From contig BEXV01004878.1 in NCBI GenBank assembly GCA_003118195.1, positions 1,890 to 15,279 of the forward strand: 13,390 bases of DNA. The letters are read 5' to 3'. The notes under the pieces are model-generated. The model made no database searches. It was not told the DNA's origin and saw only the letters and a list, made by a program, of their open reading frames with translations. A program made the translations under genes and the position numbers. Position 1 is the stretch's first letter. Each line of letters opens with the position of its first letter. Below, one piece after another: positions 1 through 8,862 of this stretch. The DNA comes from Hemicentrotus pulcherrimus (taxonomy: Eukaryota > Echinodermata > Echinoidea > Camarodonta > Strongylocentrotidae).

Positions 1-1789
1 TAGTGTTCGTGTTAAAGATATCAGACTGCAGAAACCTAGAAAACATTCTAACTTCTACATCTAAAATAAGAAATTTCAAGAGGGCGAACTTGATTCCGTC
101 TGTAAAATAGTTAGAACGAATCTTTAGAATAGCATTCTTCAGCTTAGTATTATCAAAAAAGCTTGTTTTAAGGCGTACTAATTATATGTCGTTAAACGGA
201 AAACGATGTCCTTCTTCAAAGAGTTCTTGTATATAGTATATGCCTAAATTAAAAACAATGAAGTAAAAACAAAAATTGTATTCGAAACAAGAGAGCATTA
301 ATTATGTGCCTTCACATGCCGATACCTGCACATGAAGTCATACTAATAATACGATTATTTTAATAAAGCGCCCTTTCATTATATACAATGTGCATAAACA
401 AGAAATACAAAGATAAAAAGAGAGATAACTTTATCCTACCAAAACACATGACTCGAACTCTTAATTCAATATCGAAAACTCTATAATTAACAAAATTCAA
501 TAGGATAACTCCGACATATACATTTTTATAAATTTGGGTTAACAACGTTTAATATTTCGATATTAGCCTCAAATGCTTCAAAGTAAGATTTTAGAATTCA
601 CGTATTTTCAACCAAATTTTATGTGGGAAATTTATATGCAAAGATTTCACTATTACAATTTTACTTTTTTTTACTAGTGATTTACGAAATACCGCATTAC
701 GTAGAAACTTAGATTCCGAGGGTGTAACGGTTTGGTAGTAACAAGTAAAAAATGAAAAGAATTAGACATAACAAAATAAGAGAAGATTACACGAAAATAT
801 AATATAACTTATGTCTAGTGTCAATTTGCACGTTTACTTTTTGTTGTTGCAAGAAAGCACTGCTCAGTACAACGCTAATGCTCTACAATTGCGCATTACG
901 TATTCGATCAGCTCCATAACAACCCTTTAATATTTTTGTTTACAGCTGTAAATGATTATTGCTATGGAAACAGTTTAGTCATCTCAAATCCAATCGTAGA
1001 TTTATTGAACGCTGCAAAGATTGACGAAGAATTATTTAATGATTATAGAATAATATATAATTGCCATTTCGTCGAAAACCACATACTATCATGAAGAAGC
1101 GACGCTCGCCTTCATAAGGCCGGTCTTAGATAACACATGTACAAATGACCCCAAATATCCATATATCTTTCAAGCTTGGAGCTTGTCCAACCTTGTGCAA
1201 TTTAGAATTACCTCTCCCTAAATCTTCCTGTATTTAGTCTTTATCGGTTTTGGAGTTGTTTGTTATGTTTGTTTTCTTCATTTTTACAAAAGACATTCAT
1301 TCTGCCCATGCGTAGACGGTGCATACGAAGTGGCTTTTCTACGATGACTCTTTCGAGTGAAGTCATCCCAACGTTTACCGGAAGCTTCTGACGCGTCCGT
1401 CATTCTTTTGCAGATGTCACCCTATGGAACATAGTCGACTCGAGTGCCTTTTTAATGCACTAAGAACAAAAAAATAATAAAAAATTAAAGTAAACATCAA
1501 ACACCTAGCACAATCACTCTTCAAATGCATCTTATCCGTCAGGTATATCGTGGAATATAACTGATGCATAATAAATAGCATAGCATTCATCTACTTTATA
1601 CAAAATACTATATATGAAATATGAACATCTCGAAAAATATTACAGGAAATCTACAGTGTTTTACTGTTGGGTGTCAATAATCCTGTCATTTGACAGATCA
1701 ATCGTAAATAAGCTAACAGAAATGGCAAAACGTTGCATTTTAACTGCATATACAGAGGAATGGCTCCCATAACTACGTACTAACAATTT
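1..1789. other. AT-rich stretch without a recognised gene
   Basis: I see no convincing coding region, RNA gene or terminal repeats here. Frames on both strands are broken by frequent stops, and the longest open frame (360-545, minus) has AT-driven composition and no motif. Around 1345-1375 there is a short stem, GATGACT paired with AGTCATC across an 11-nt loop. At 1400-1413 the plus strand has a pyrimidine-rich run ending in CAG that resembles a 3' splice site, but the frames after it close quickly. An intronic or intergenic origin fits best. Confidence 0.6.
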
Positions 1790-2407
1790 GAGATTTATTT
1801 AATTTACACGTGACCAAGACACGTGTCAGTTCTTCATCTACCTGACAAGTTTTGCATTTTGCATCATCACTCATTCTCCATTTAAGTACATTTCTTTACA
1901 CAGGCAATAAGTTATACAACACTTTGAAATTAAATTCTCTTAATTTGTTTTCTTTTACTTGTAATAAATTCCGTTCAAAACATATCTTCCATCTTGAAGT
2001 CATCCTTAAAATATTTCCAAGAAGAAACAACATCGTGTATTTACCCCTTCTCGCTGTATTAGATGGTTTTACAAATATCTTTGGGTGATATATCACTTAA
2101 GCCCTTTAAATTTTTACCTATTAGTTTTGGGAATAGTAAGCGGTGATACATCTTGCTTTTTGTCAGTGGGAAAGCCACATTTTAGGTATGGCTTGACGTA
2201 ATTTTGAATAATCAAATATTACAGATCTTTTGCTATTTCTAAATTTCAATAAAGCTATTATTTCTTCCACACTTTTAAATCCTCCATTTACAGTCAAAAT
2301 GTCTTCCAAACGGATTAATCCACTATGAAACCATTCTTTATGGAACAACGGTGTTCTCTTAAAAAAAATATATTGATTATGCCATACAATATTATTTTCA
2401 ACCGGGA
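1790..2407 (-). pseudogene. C-terminal relic of a LINE (L1-like) reverse transcriptase ORF
   Basis: Read on the minus strand in one frame (codon starts 2 modulo 3), this stretch gives the ordered landmarks of the region downstream of the reverse transcriptase in L1-like non-LTR elements. A block containing IVWHNQYIFF, PLFHKEWF, GLIRLEDIL and AIPKMW lies at about 2163-2405. It is followed by a segment with ENKLREFNFKVLYNLLP near 1899-1945. A Cys-rich motif, CKTCQ...VLVTC, lies near 1806-1856. The Cys motif has the CX2C...C spacing of LINE C-terminal zinc knuckles, but the position where His is usual is Arg. In-frame stops at 2163-2165, several between 2096 and 2163, and at 1896-1898 show it is dead. 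The 5' side ends abruptly at the repeat block that starts at 2408. The family call comes from recognised motif order; the exact clade is inferred. Confidence 0.72.
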
Positions 2408-2419
2408 GTNGGGGGGGAA

Positions 2420-3435
2420 CAGTGCCCCCACTTTTTCTAGCACCCGAAGTATGCACCTTTTTACATAGGAAAAGTGCCCCTTTAACTTTGTAAAAAGTGC
2501 CCCTTTTATACATGAATGGTGCCCCTTTTATTTTGACAAGTGCCCATATTCATTTTTAAAAGTGCCTCTTCCCCTTCGCAACTCTGATAAGTGCCCCTTT
2601 TATTTGGACACGTGCCTTTTTTCCTTCGACAAGTTCCCTTTTCCCTTGGCAATAAGTGTCCCATTTCCATTCTCATAAGTTCCCTTTTCAATCTCTAGTA
2701 AGTGCCCCTTTTCAGATACGAGAAGTGCCTCTTTTCTCTGTTGATTAGTGCCCCCTTCACCTCTGATAATTGCTCTATTCAAATCTGAGAGGTGCCTCTT
2801 TTCCTTTGTAATAAGTGCCACTACCCCTTTTAATAACTACCCCCATTTTAACTCGGATAAACGCACCTTATATTTTCACATCTGCCCCTTTTCATTTCTA
2901 ATAAATGCCCCTTCTCTGGTAAATGACCCTTTTTCAGGTACGAGAAGCTACTTATTTACACTTCAGATAAGTGCCACCTTAACCTCTGATAAATGCCACG
3001 TTCAAATCTCTGATCTGTGCCAATTTTCTTTGAACTAATACACATTTTCCTTTATTATAAATGCCCCTTTTCATATCAGGTCATTGTCCCTTTTCAGATG
3101 CGATAAGTTCCTCTTTTCACTTCTGATAATTTCCCTTTTAACAATGATACGCGCCCCTTTTCCTTTCTAATAAGGGACCTGTCCCATTTTTCACCTCCTA
3201 TAAATGCCCCCATCAAAATCTGATGAAGGCCCCCTTTCCGTCGACAAATGCCCATTTCCTATTTTCATGACTGACTTTGTTCATCCCTAGTTGAGTGCCT
3301 CTTTTTGAAGGTGTAAGAAGTGCCCCATTTTCACTTCTAATAATTACTCTTTGTACTTTGACAAATGCTCCTTTTCTTTTCAGATAAGTGTCCCCTTTTC
3401 CTCTCATCATTAAACGCGCCCCAAATTTCAAGCGA
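2420..3435. repeat. Degenerate ~23-bp minisatellite-like array, core GTGCCCCTTTT
   Basis: About 40 consecutive units can be read by eye on the plus strand. Each starts GTGCCCCTTTT or a close variant and ends with a purine/A-rich tail such as TCTGATAA. Unit length is mostly 20-25 bp, near 23. Units differ at many positions and by small indels, so the array is old. Because 23 is not a multiple of 3, the open frames on both strands inside it (for example 2506-2691 and 2600-2821 minus, 2748-3038 plus) shift phase from unit to unit and are by-products of the repeat, not genes. Confidence 0.85.
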
Positions 3436-3439
3436 CTAA

Positions 3440-3805
3440 GAGCAATTTCTCCCAAAGCTCGCTCGCTATGCTCGCACGCATCTATAGATGATATACTTTA
3501 TGTTACCTATCAAAGGTCTATTCAGTCTTCCGTTATGAGAATGTGCTTATAACCCCATCAGGATTGGGTTTTTTCCTCTTTATAAGATGTAATTTTTCGC
3601 ACTGCGATCTCACAAATATTAAAAAATATCCTTGCTCGCTTCGCTCGCTCGCAAATAATTTTGATGATGCTAAAGCAATATCTTGTATGGTATACAAAGT
3701 GAAACAAATATTGAAAGCATTCCTGACAATGTAATGACGATATAGGGGTAAATACCTATGTCTAAAAAATTCAATATTTTCGCTTTGAGATTTCCCTTTG
3801 TAGGC
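3440..3805. other. Non-array middle part with GCTCGC-rich clusters
   Basis: This segment separates the main 23-bp array from its few outlying units. It contains two clusters of GCTCGC/CTTCGCTCG words, at about 3457-3480 and 3632-3653, about 170 bp apart in otherwise AT-rich DNA. Short open frames exist on both strands (3533-3847 minus, 3543-3734 plus), but they overlap each other and show no family motif. I do not recognise it. It may be the body of the unknown repeat element whose edges lie at 2408 and 3878. Confidence 0.4.
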
Positions 3806-3878
3806 GCCTTTTTTTCCCAAGAAAGTGCCCCTTTTTCTTGGTGCCACCCCACTTTGGAAGTCGTTCGGCCACCCCTGA

Positions 3879-4070
3879 CTCCATTAACAGTCAAAATGTC
3901 TTCAAAACGGATTACTTCACTTTAAAATAGAACAACAGTGTTTAATTGAAAACAATATATTGATTGGGTCATAAGACATTCTTTTCAACCGGGAATTTCA
4001 AGCAGTCCAAGCACTATTTATTATGACATAAAACAACGGTATTTTCCTATCAATCATATAATTCTATATA
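3879..4070 (-). pseudogene. Second LINE fragment, upstream part
   Basis: The first 116 bp (3879-3994) align with 2282-2407 at roughly 80 percent by eye, with a 12-bp gap near 3926, and encode the same short motif FEDILTVNG on the minus strand. Past 3995 the sequence extends beyond the other copy. It gives a further LINE-like stretch (IPLFYVIINSAW, about 4010-4045) that normally lies just upstream of this region in L1-like ORFs. Stops and frame changes make it non-functional. Together with 1790-2407 it reads like one LINE interrupted by the repeat block, with the junction segment present twice. Confidence 0.6.
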
Positions 4071-4181
4071 TATTGTGTACTTAAAAATACAATTTAATAA
4101 ATAGATAAAGGATAAAGCAAGTTAAATTTAATCACATCATAATCTATGCAGATGGCGTATAATGGACAATGACTATTGTGA

Positions 4182-4198
4182 TATATATATATATATAT
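4182..4198. repeat. TA dinucleotide microsatellite
   Basis: About eight to nine uninterrupted TA steps directly follow GTGA and precede TGTAACAAG. Its length is likely polymorphic. No function is implied. Confidence 0.9.
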
Positions 4199-4661
4199 GT
4201 AACAAGAAACAAATTTTCATGTCTTGTTAAGATGTAACAAGGTTCGAGTTTTTTGGAAAAATAATGAAAACTTATTTTGGAACTACTTTCATAAAACAAA
4301 TATATTAATGAGAGAGCATTTGTTCTACGTTATTTCATCGAAAGAAAAAAATGTTATGGGTATAACCATTTATTTGATTACTTTTGTCTTTTTGTATTAT
4401 GTTAACATGTAAATTNGTCTGTAGGTTTAATCAAATATTCTTTTCCTATATAATCTTAAACTTGCAGGTGATTATCAAGGAGGGGACAAACTCTTTTTTT
4501 TGTTTTAGGACAGATAAGTGAATTTACCACTATTCCAATGCAATTCCAAATAGGCCATATGCATGCACAATTTCTAACAGTGCTTTCCAACAAGGAATAT
4601 GAAGAAAAATAAACATGTAAAATGAATTTCCATCACAAAAAAATGCTGTAAATATTGTTTG

Positions 4662-4859
4662 ATGGCAAAGTCAAGGCAGAAAATAAATATGATGTTTAGA
4701 AATTATATTTACAACTCTCAAGAAACTCAACAATCCATTCGAGAGACGTTAGTAGATGCATGCATTACATACGGCTTTTCATGTAAATTGATTAAAACTT
4801 TATTAGCAAAATCTGATTATACTATGTTGCAAAAACATCCTACAGATTTGACACGGTGA
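4662..4859 (+). CDS. Small ORF or exon candidate, 65 codons, unrecognised
   Basis: The frame starts with ATG GCA AAG and encodes a basic N-terminus, then a segment rich in Gln, Thr and Ile, then a Leu/Lys-rich end with one Cys pair (ACITYGFSC). It has no signal peptide, membrane segment or motif that I recognise. In DNA this AT-rich a 65-codon run can occur by chance. The amino-acid mix is less skewed toward Phe, Ile and Lys than neighbouring frames, which is the only argument for coding. I cannot assign a function, and a chance frame is the more likely explanation. Confidence 0.15.
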   Translation: MAKSRQKINMMFRNYIYNSQETQQSIRETLVDACITYGFSCKLIKTLLAKSDYTMLQKHPTDLTR

Positions 4860-5895
4860 ATAATGCGTTATTTCTTAAAATGATGACGTGTAATACGATT
4901 CATATTTTGTATCTTACAACAAAGAACTGAACTCACTAAATAGGGGCAGGACCTTGTGGTGTGCAGTTTTTTTACACGTTAGCGAAACCGCAGATGGCTT
5001 GTTTTTGCGGTTACCTACCGCATCATATCTGAACGATGCATTGTTATCACAAAATTACATCTTACACTAATACAATGTGTCGTATGCATGCAATTGCGAT
5101 TTCTCGCAAGTAATTTGTTCAAGAACAAGAAATTGCTTGTCAAGCAAAGGATCAAACTAAAGCGATTGCTTAAATCCGTATGGTTAAGTTTTTGCTCAGT
5201 CTAAAATATTCACCGATAGCGATTTCACGATGTTGCCAATATAATTCATGGAGAATCAGAGACTACCTATTTGTCTTCAATACATGAATAAAACAAACTA
5301 TTAATGGATTTCAAAAGCAATACCAATAACACTTATTTGATTGGCAATTTTCATTCTACTGAAATATAGATAAAAATGATGTCCCTTACAAACCTGATAA
5401 AGCCATTCATAGAATTTTGGCATTTAAAGTGTGTTTGATTTCTATAGGATTTGTTATTTTATAGATCCCCACAATCAGAGCAAGCGAAACGGCTTCCTCG
5501 ATCGCTTGACCTTAACTGTGGAAAATATTATATTTTGAGATAAAACTATAATATCAATAGGAAGTTTTAAATCTAGGTTGTCATATTTTCTCGCGATGGT
5601 TGACACAAGAATATGACACTTATTCGGACACCAATATCTTATCTTTTCTCCCTTGTTTGCCTCGGAATAGGATTTCTAAATAGAATTTAATATGATAAAC
5701 ATTGGTGATATTTTCGTTATTTAAATAACTACTAGGTTAAATAATTCCCTTTGGAATGCGGGCTGTATATTTTCGACATGATTTGAGTATTCACTATAAT
5801 AATTGTTGTCAATAGTGTGCTTAAATATATGTGCCAACTCAGGCATTATTTTTGAAGTTTTGCTTTCATCTTTCTTAAGAATATATGTTGAATAC

Positions 5896-5951
5896 CTGGG
5901 CATGCCTCTGGAAATCGACATCCATCACGCATGATACACACCGACAACCGC
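5896..5951 (-). other. Possible 56-nt exon between good splice signals
   Basis: On the minus strand a strong pyrimidine tract ending in CTCTCTCAG (5952-5960) is followed 56 nt later by CCCAG|GTATTC, a reasonable 5' splice site at 5895-5894. The two signals match the spliceosomal consensus well, but no reading frame in the 56 nt can be tied to a family and no neighbouring exon is evident. It is recorded as a weak candidate only. Confidence 0.15.
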
Positions 5952-5960
5952 CTGAGAGAG

Positions 5961-6372
5961 GAAAAGTAGTAGCCGACCTTTCGTGAATATTTTTTTTTTT
6001 CACGTAAGGTTGCGTAACCTCACAACCAGACTCGAACTCGACGTGAAGATCCGATTGAACAAAGTAGGTCATTCATGTCTAGATTACAAAAGGAATACTA
6101 TCTGTGCTAGTAAAACCGAAAAATAAAATAGCGATTAAAAATCACGGCATGTTATTTCTCATGCGAGTGTTCTTTTTGCCTTCAGTAATACAAAATAGAA
6201 CCCCGATTTGCCTTAAAACAATTATTTAAAGTATAAGCCCATTAAAGCATTTCGAGGACATATTACGAAAATTCATTTCTATTGCGAAATTTGCAATATG
6301 CCATTCTGGTCGCAGGCTACTCCTCGAATATTGTACATGACACTTTTTTTTTGGCCTACTGCCGATTGTTTT
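5961..6372. other. Unassigned flank left of the LTR element
   Basis: This is AT-rich DNA with homopolymer T runs near 5990 and 6343 and no coding signal. It is the original host sequence into which the LTR element inserted; its continuation after the insertion begins at 11071. Confidence 0.5.
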
Positions 6373-6376
6373 AGAT
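6373..6376. repeat. Target-site duplication, left copy (AGAT)
   Basis: AGAT lies directly before the TGT end of the left LTR and is repeated directly after the ACA end of the right LTR at 11067-11070. Four base pairs is within the range made by Ty3/gypsy integrases. It shows that both ends of the element are the true insertion ends and that the two LTRs belong to one insertion. Confidence 0.85.
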
Positions 6377-7067
6377 TGTAGGACGCATGTTCCACCGTTT
6401 AAATTATAGCCAACACAAATGAAGAGAGTGGGACGCCATAGTAAAGTTAAAAGAAGTTTATTTGTTTTTACGAATAAAAACGGAAACCCCCTAGACTAAA
6501 TGTCACACGGGTATAAGAAATAATACTACGTCATCATTTGTTGTAGCGAGGTTCGTAAGAAGAAACCTCAGGTTACGCCTCAGCGGCTGTATAAATGGTG
6601 CAACACAAAAACAGGCTAGTTCATTGACGGCTTAAGCTTGTCGGACGGTGTAAAATAAAACAACCAGCTTCGCTTAAAGCAAGTGAACGAATGTCCTTTA
6701 ATGAAAATGCCCATCACGGCCTCGCCTGACATAGCGCACGTTCGGAAGGACTACTTTTCGAGCATGAATGCACATCCTTCTGAACTAAGAACAATAATCA
6801 ATTTTAGGATAGAACAATAAAACATACATGAGAAAATATCATAATTTCATTATGATACATTTAACTTTACCTACAAACAACTTATAGATAAATAATCAAG
6901 GGACTACTTTGTCCTTAACGTAAGTACACAGACCCACTTGACCATTAAAGTAAAGAGGCTTCGGGTCTGACACGTATGTTTTAAATCAGACACGCCCAAT
7001 ATGCTGTACGGTGTTTTTAAATGAAACACCAAATTTTGAAACAGTAATAACAAGTTTGGTCACTACA
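6377..7067 (-). repeat. 3' LTR (left copy)
   Basis: The repeat is 691 bp, begins TGTAGGA and ends ACTACA on the plus strand, so it carries the TG...CA ends typical of LTRs. It matches 10393-11066 over its whole length with scattered substitutions and a few indels. The largest indel is an additional segment of about 20 bp around 7005-7030. On the element's strand a polyadenylation signal AATAAA lies at 6457-6462, about 80 nt before the outer end, a sensible place for the R/U5 boundary region. A perfect small hairpin, ATCATAA...TTATGAT, at 6838-6856 is kept in both LTRs. Confidence 0.95.
6457..6462 (-). promoter_or_regulatory. Candidate polyadenylation signal in 3' LTR
   Basis: AATAAA on the minus strand (TTTATT on plus) is conserved in both LTRs, at the equivalent position 10473-10478 in the other copy. 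Its distance from the LTR end suits 3'-end formation of the retroelement transcript. The call is inferred from motif and position only. Confidence 0.5.
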
Positions 7068-7072
7068 TTAAA

Positions 7073-7082
7073 TCCCCCCTAA
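7073..7082 (-). promoter_or_regulatory. Polypurine tract
   Basis: On the minus strand a purine run with six consecutive G (7074-7079), flanked by A, lies five bases before the 3' LTR. This is where plus-strand DNA synthesis is primed in LTR elements. The run is short and is followed by ATTTAA before the LTR, which is slightly imperfect. Confidence 0.75.
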
Positions 7083-7293
7083 GTAAAGAAGTCATGAAAA
7101 TTCACTTACTTACGATCAATACATATCAACAATACCAACAATATTAAATTCAGTGCTTTCCAGCACACACTGTATGTACAATCTCTACTCCCTGGGGTGC
7201 ATTCAACCAGGTGTTACTTATTACAATATAATACTCATTACAATACATGTAATACAATACATCACTAATCAGTGAGATAAAACATTAACCAAT
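7083..7293 (-). other. Non-coding spacer between pol and the polypurine tract
   Basis: About 210 bp of AT-rich DNA follows the integrase stop. It carries loose repeats of ATTACAATA/TAATACAATA at about 7220-7262. There is no envelope-like frame, so the element is a retrotransposon without an env gene. Confidence 0.6.
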
Positions 7294-7749
7294 CTAACAA
7301 CATACTGCAATATATCGCTTGGGAAAATGGACGTGTCGTCCAGATCTGGTTTGGCGAACTGGTGTAGCGACCTTGTCTTCCTGCACAAACTCGTGGTTAG
7401 CACGGTCTTCCACATAAGTGACTTTTAACCGGTCAATGCTTACTTGATAGCGCTTCCCGTTATGACCGATGTTAAATAACTTGTCATTGTGCTTCAACAC
7501 CATGTACGGCCCTTTGTAGGGTTGCTGCAAGGGCTTGCCGACAGCGTCTACTCTAACAAAAACATGCGAGCACTTAAACAGGTCACGAGGGACGTAACTT
7601 CGGCCTTGTCTCGCTCTAGTCGGTGTGGCTGTACAAGAGGAGATGTGCTGACGCAAACGCGAAACATAATCGGAAGGGTCAACTTCAACACGCTTCGGTG
7701 CTACGAATTGTCCGGGCAATCGGAGAGTAGTCCCGTAGACTAACTCTTC
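7294..7749 (-). pseudogene. Integrase C-terminal domain (GPY/F module), frame-disrupted
   Basis: The frame encodes the C-terminal part of a Ty3/gypsy integrase. The stretch from the region before LPGQFVAP runs into a basic segment, then a GPY/F module (YKGPYMVL, about residues 68-75 of the 141-residue open part), and ends with TRSGRHVHFPKRY. This module binds DNA and helps integrase multimerise. The open frame initiates only at a TTG and is not an independent gene. It is the continuation of the integrase core (7740-8129) in a different frame. The two overlap by about 10 nt, and a few residues expected between them are absent, so a small deletion caused the frameshift. Confidence 0.88.
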
Positions 7750-8129
7750 TTTAAGTCTTCTTTAACTGTGGTACGAATACCAAGAAGTTTCAAAGGCAAA
7801 CATTCGGTCCAATGTGTCGGATCCTCATGGGCCTTCAAAGAACCCTTGAGTTGTCGGTGGAACCTTTCGACCAAGCCATTTGCAGCTGGGTGATATGCGG
7901 TAGTTCGAATGCGGGTTGTTCCCAAAAATTTGGTTAACTCCGCAAAGAGTCGAGATTCGAATTTACGGCCGCGGTCAGTGGTGATAGTGTCGGGCGCTCC
8001 GAACTCTGCGATCCATCTGTCAACGAATGCTTTGGCAACCGTTTCGGCGGTAATGTCGGCAATCGGGATCGCTTCCGGCCATCTCGTGTATCGGTCAACG
8101 GAGGTGAGCAAATTCAAATTCAAAGTCAA
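7740..8129 (-). pseudogene. Integrase catalytic core, truncated at its start
   Basis: Residue numbers count from the TTG at 8129. The frame gives the RNase H-fold core of a retroviral-type integrase: [11 protein letters not shown] (11-20), the second catalytic Asp in TITTDRG (D52), and the catalytic Glu in NGLVERFHR (E88), 35 residues later as expected. It ends with [11 protein letters not shown]. The first catalytic Asp, which lies upstream of SVDRY in this family, and the whole HHCC zinc-binding N-terminal domain are missing. The sequence upstream in this frame (8130-8185) is RNase H coding sequence read in another frame. The stop at 7740-7742 follows a small deletion that shifts the frame. 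Confidence 0.9.
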
Positions 8130-8862
8130 GATGCCTGAACTCGCGAGGACTATGGCGATCTGGCCGTGCCAAGAATGGATATGTCAATGGCCTGTGATCA
8201 GTGTACACAAAGAAAACTCGACCATCTAACATTTAGCGGAAGTGCTTTATAGTGAGGTACACGGCTAGCAATTCACGATCGAACGTACTATATCTCGTTT
8301 CTGCCGGTGAGAGTTTACGCGAGATAAATGCTAGCGGTTGCCATGCGTCATTATTGAGTTGTTGTACAACTCCGCCAATAGCGCGATCGGACGCATCTAC
8401 CATCAAACTAAGAGGAAACTTGGCATTCGGGTAGGCCAACAGGGTAATATCTGCTAATTTGTCCTTGACCTCGACAAATGCAGCATTGTAAACCGGTGTC
8501 CAATCTAGCGGTTTACGTGAACGTTTCGGATGAGATCGGAGAAGATCGGTGAGCGGCGTCAGGATTTGTGAGCAGTCGGGAATGAACCTGCGATAAAAGT
8601 TCACAACTCCAAGAAATGTGCGTAAACCTTTCAAGGAAGTGGGGCTGCTACATTGGCGAATAGCTGCCACTTTGTCAGGAAGCGGACTGACTCCGGCGTC
8701 ATTAATTCGATGACCTAAGAAACCTAGCTCTGTTTGACCGAACAAACATTTGTTTAGATTAACTACGACACCAAACTTTCTGAGTCTGTCAAATAGTTGC
8801 CGCAGGTGGAATTCATGTTCCTCCCTACTACTACTACCGACTAATAGGTCGTCGATGTACGC
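8095..8862 (-). pseudogene. RT C-terminal part, connection and RNase H
   Basis: This continues the frame of the upstream PR-RT segment (codon starts 0 modulo 3) past the stop at 8863-8865. It begins at once with the reverse transcriptase active-site motif YIDD (8848-8859). Next come thumb/connection motifs (FGQTELGFLGHRI, LRTFLGVVNFYRRF). The RNase H domain shows MVDASD, then STFDRELLAVY, then TDHRPLTY, containing three of the usual acidic catalytic residues. A TAA at 8233-8235 interrupts it just after KHFR, but the same frame continues recognisably to about 8122. There a deletion removes the rest of RNase H and joins it to the integrase core in another frame. Confidence 0.9.

Larger units (their letters stand above)
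2408..3878. repeat. 1.47-kb repeat-rich block splitting the LINE
   Basis: The block lies between two direct copies of the same LINE segment (2282-2407 and 3879-3994). It holds the 23-bp array at about 2420-3435. A non-repetitive middle part follows at about 3440-3805, and a few more GTGCCCC units lie near 3825-3845. On the plus strand it begins with a G-run just after an N at 2410 and ends in CCACCCCTGA. I see no clear terminal inverted repeat and no recognisable protein. It could be an old insertion, the product of an unequal duplication, or an array that grew between two LINE copies. Confidence 0.6.
4071..5895. other. AT-rich stretch, no confident gene
   Basis: This stretch holds a TA microsatellite (4182-4198) and small imperfect hairpins, for example CAAG...CTTG at 5116-5148 and a palindrome of about 30 bp near 5527-5556. 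One ATG-initiated frame at 4662-4859 (plus) is described separately. Nothing else shows a family motif. An acceptor-like sequence, ACTTGCAG followed by GTGATT, occurs at about 4461-4468 on the plus strand, without a convincing exon after it. Confidence 0.5.

Noticed and set aside
1807..1825. Two perfect CACGTG E-boxes 13 bp apart
   Set aside because: They fall inside the LINE relic, in the codons of its Cys-rich C-terminal motif, so no promoter role is supported.
2506..3038. Open frames of 60-100 codons on both strands with repeated KRGT/KKGT-like residues
   Set aside because: They are products of the ~23-bp array. The unit length is not a multiple of 3, the frames drift, and opposite strands are open together.
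2100..4000. CRISPR-like array of short repeats
   Set aside because: The units are contiguous and degenerate without unique spacers, and the DNA is eukaryotic.
4224..4412. Plus-strand frame of 62 codons rich in Phe, Asn, Tyr and Ile
   Set aside because: It starts only at TTG and its composition follows the AT-rich DNA. No motif or splice context was found.
7083..7293. Possible env gene after pol
   Set aside because: Only about 210 bp of AT-rich DNA without a frame lies between the integrase stop and the polypurine tract.
7909..8229. Plus-strand open frame of 106 codons opposite the integrase
   Set aside because: It is antisense shadow of the pol coding region, which is clearly on the minus strand.
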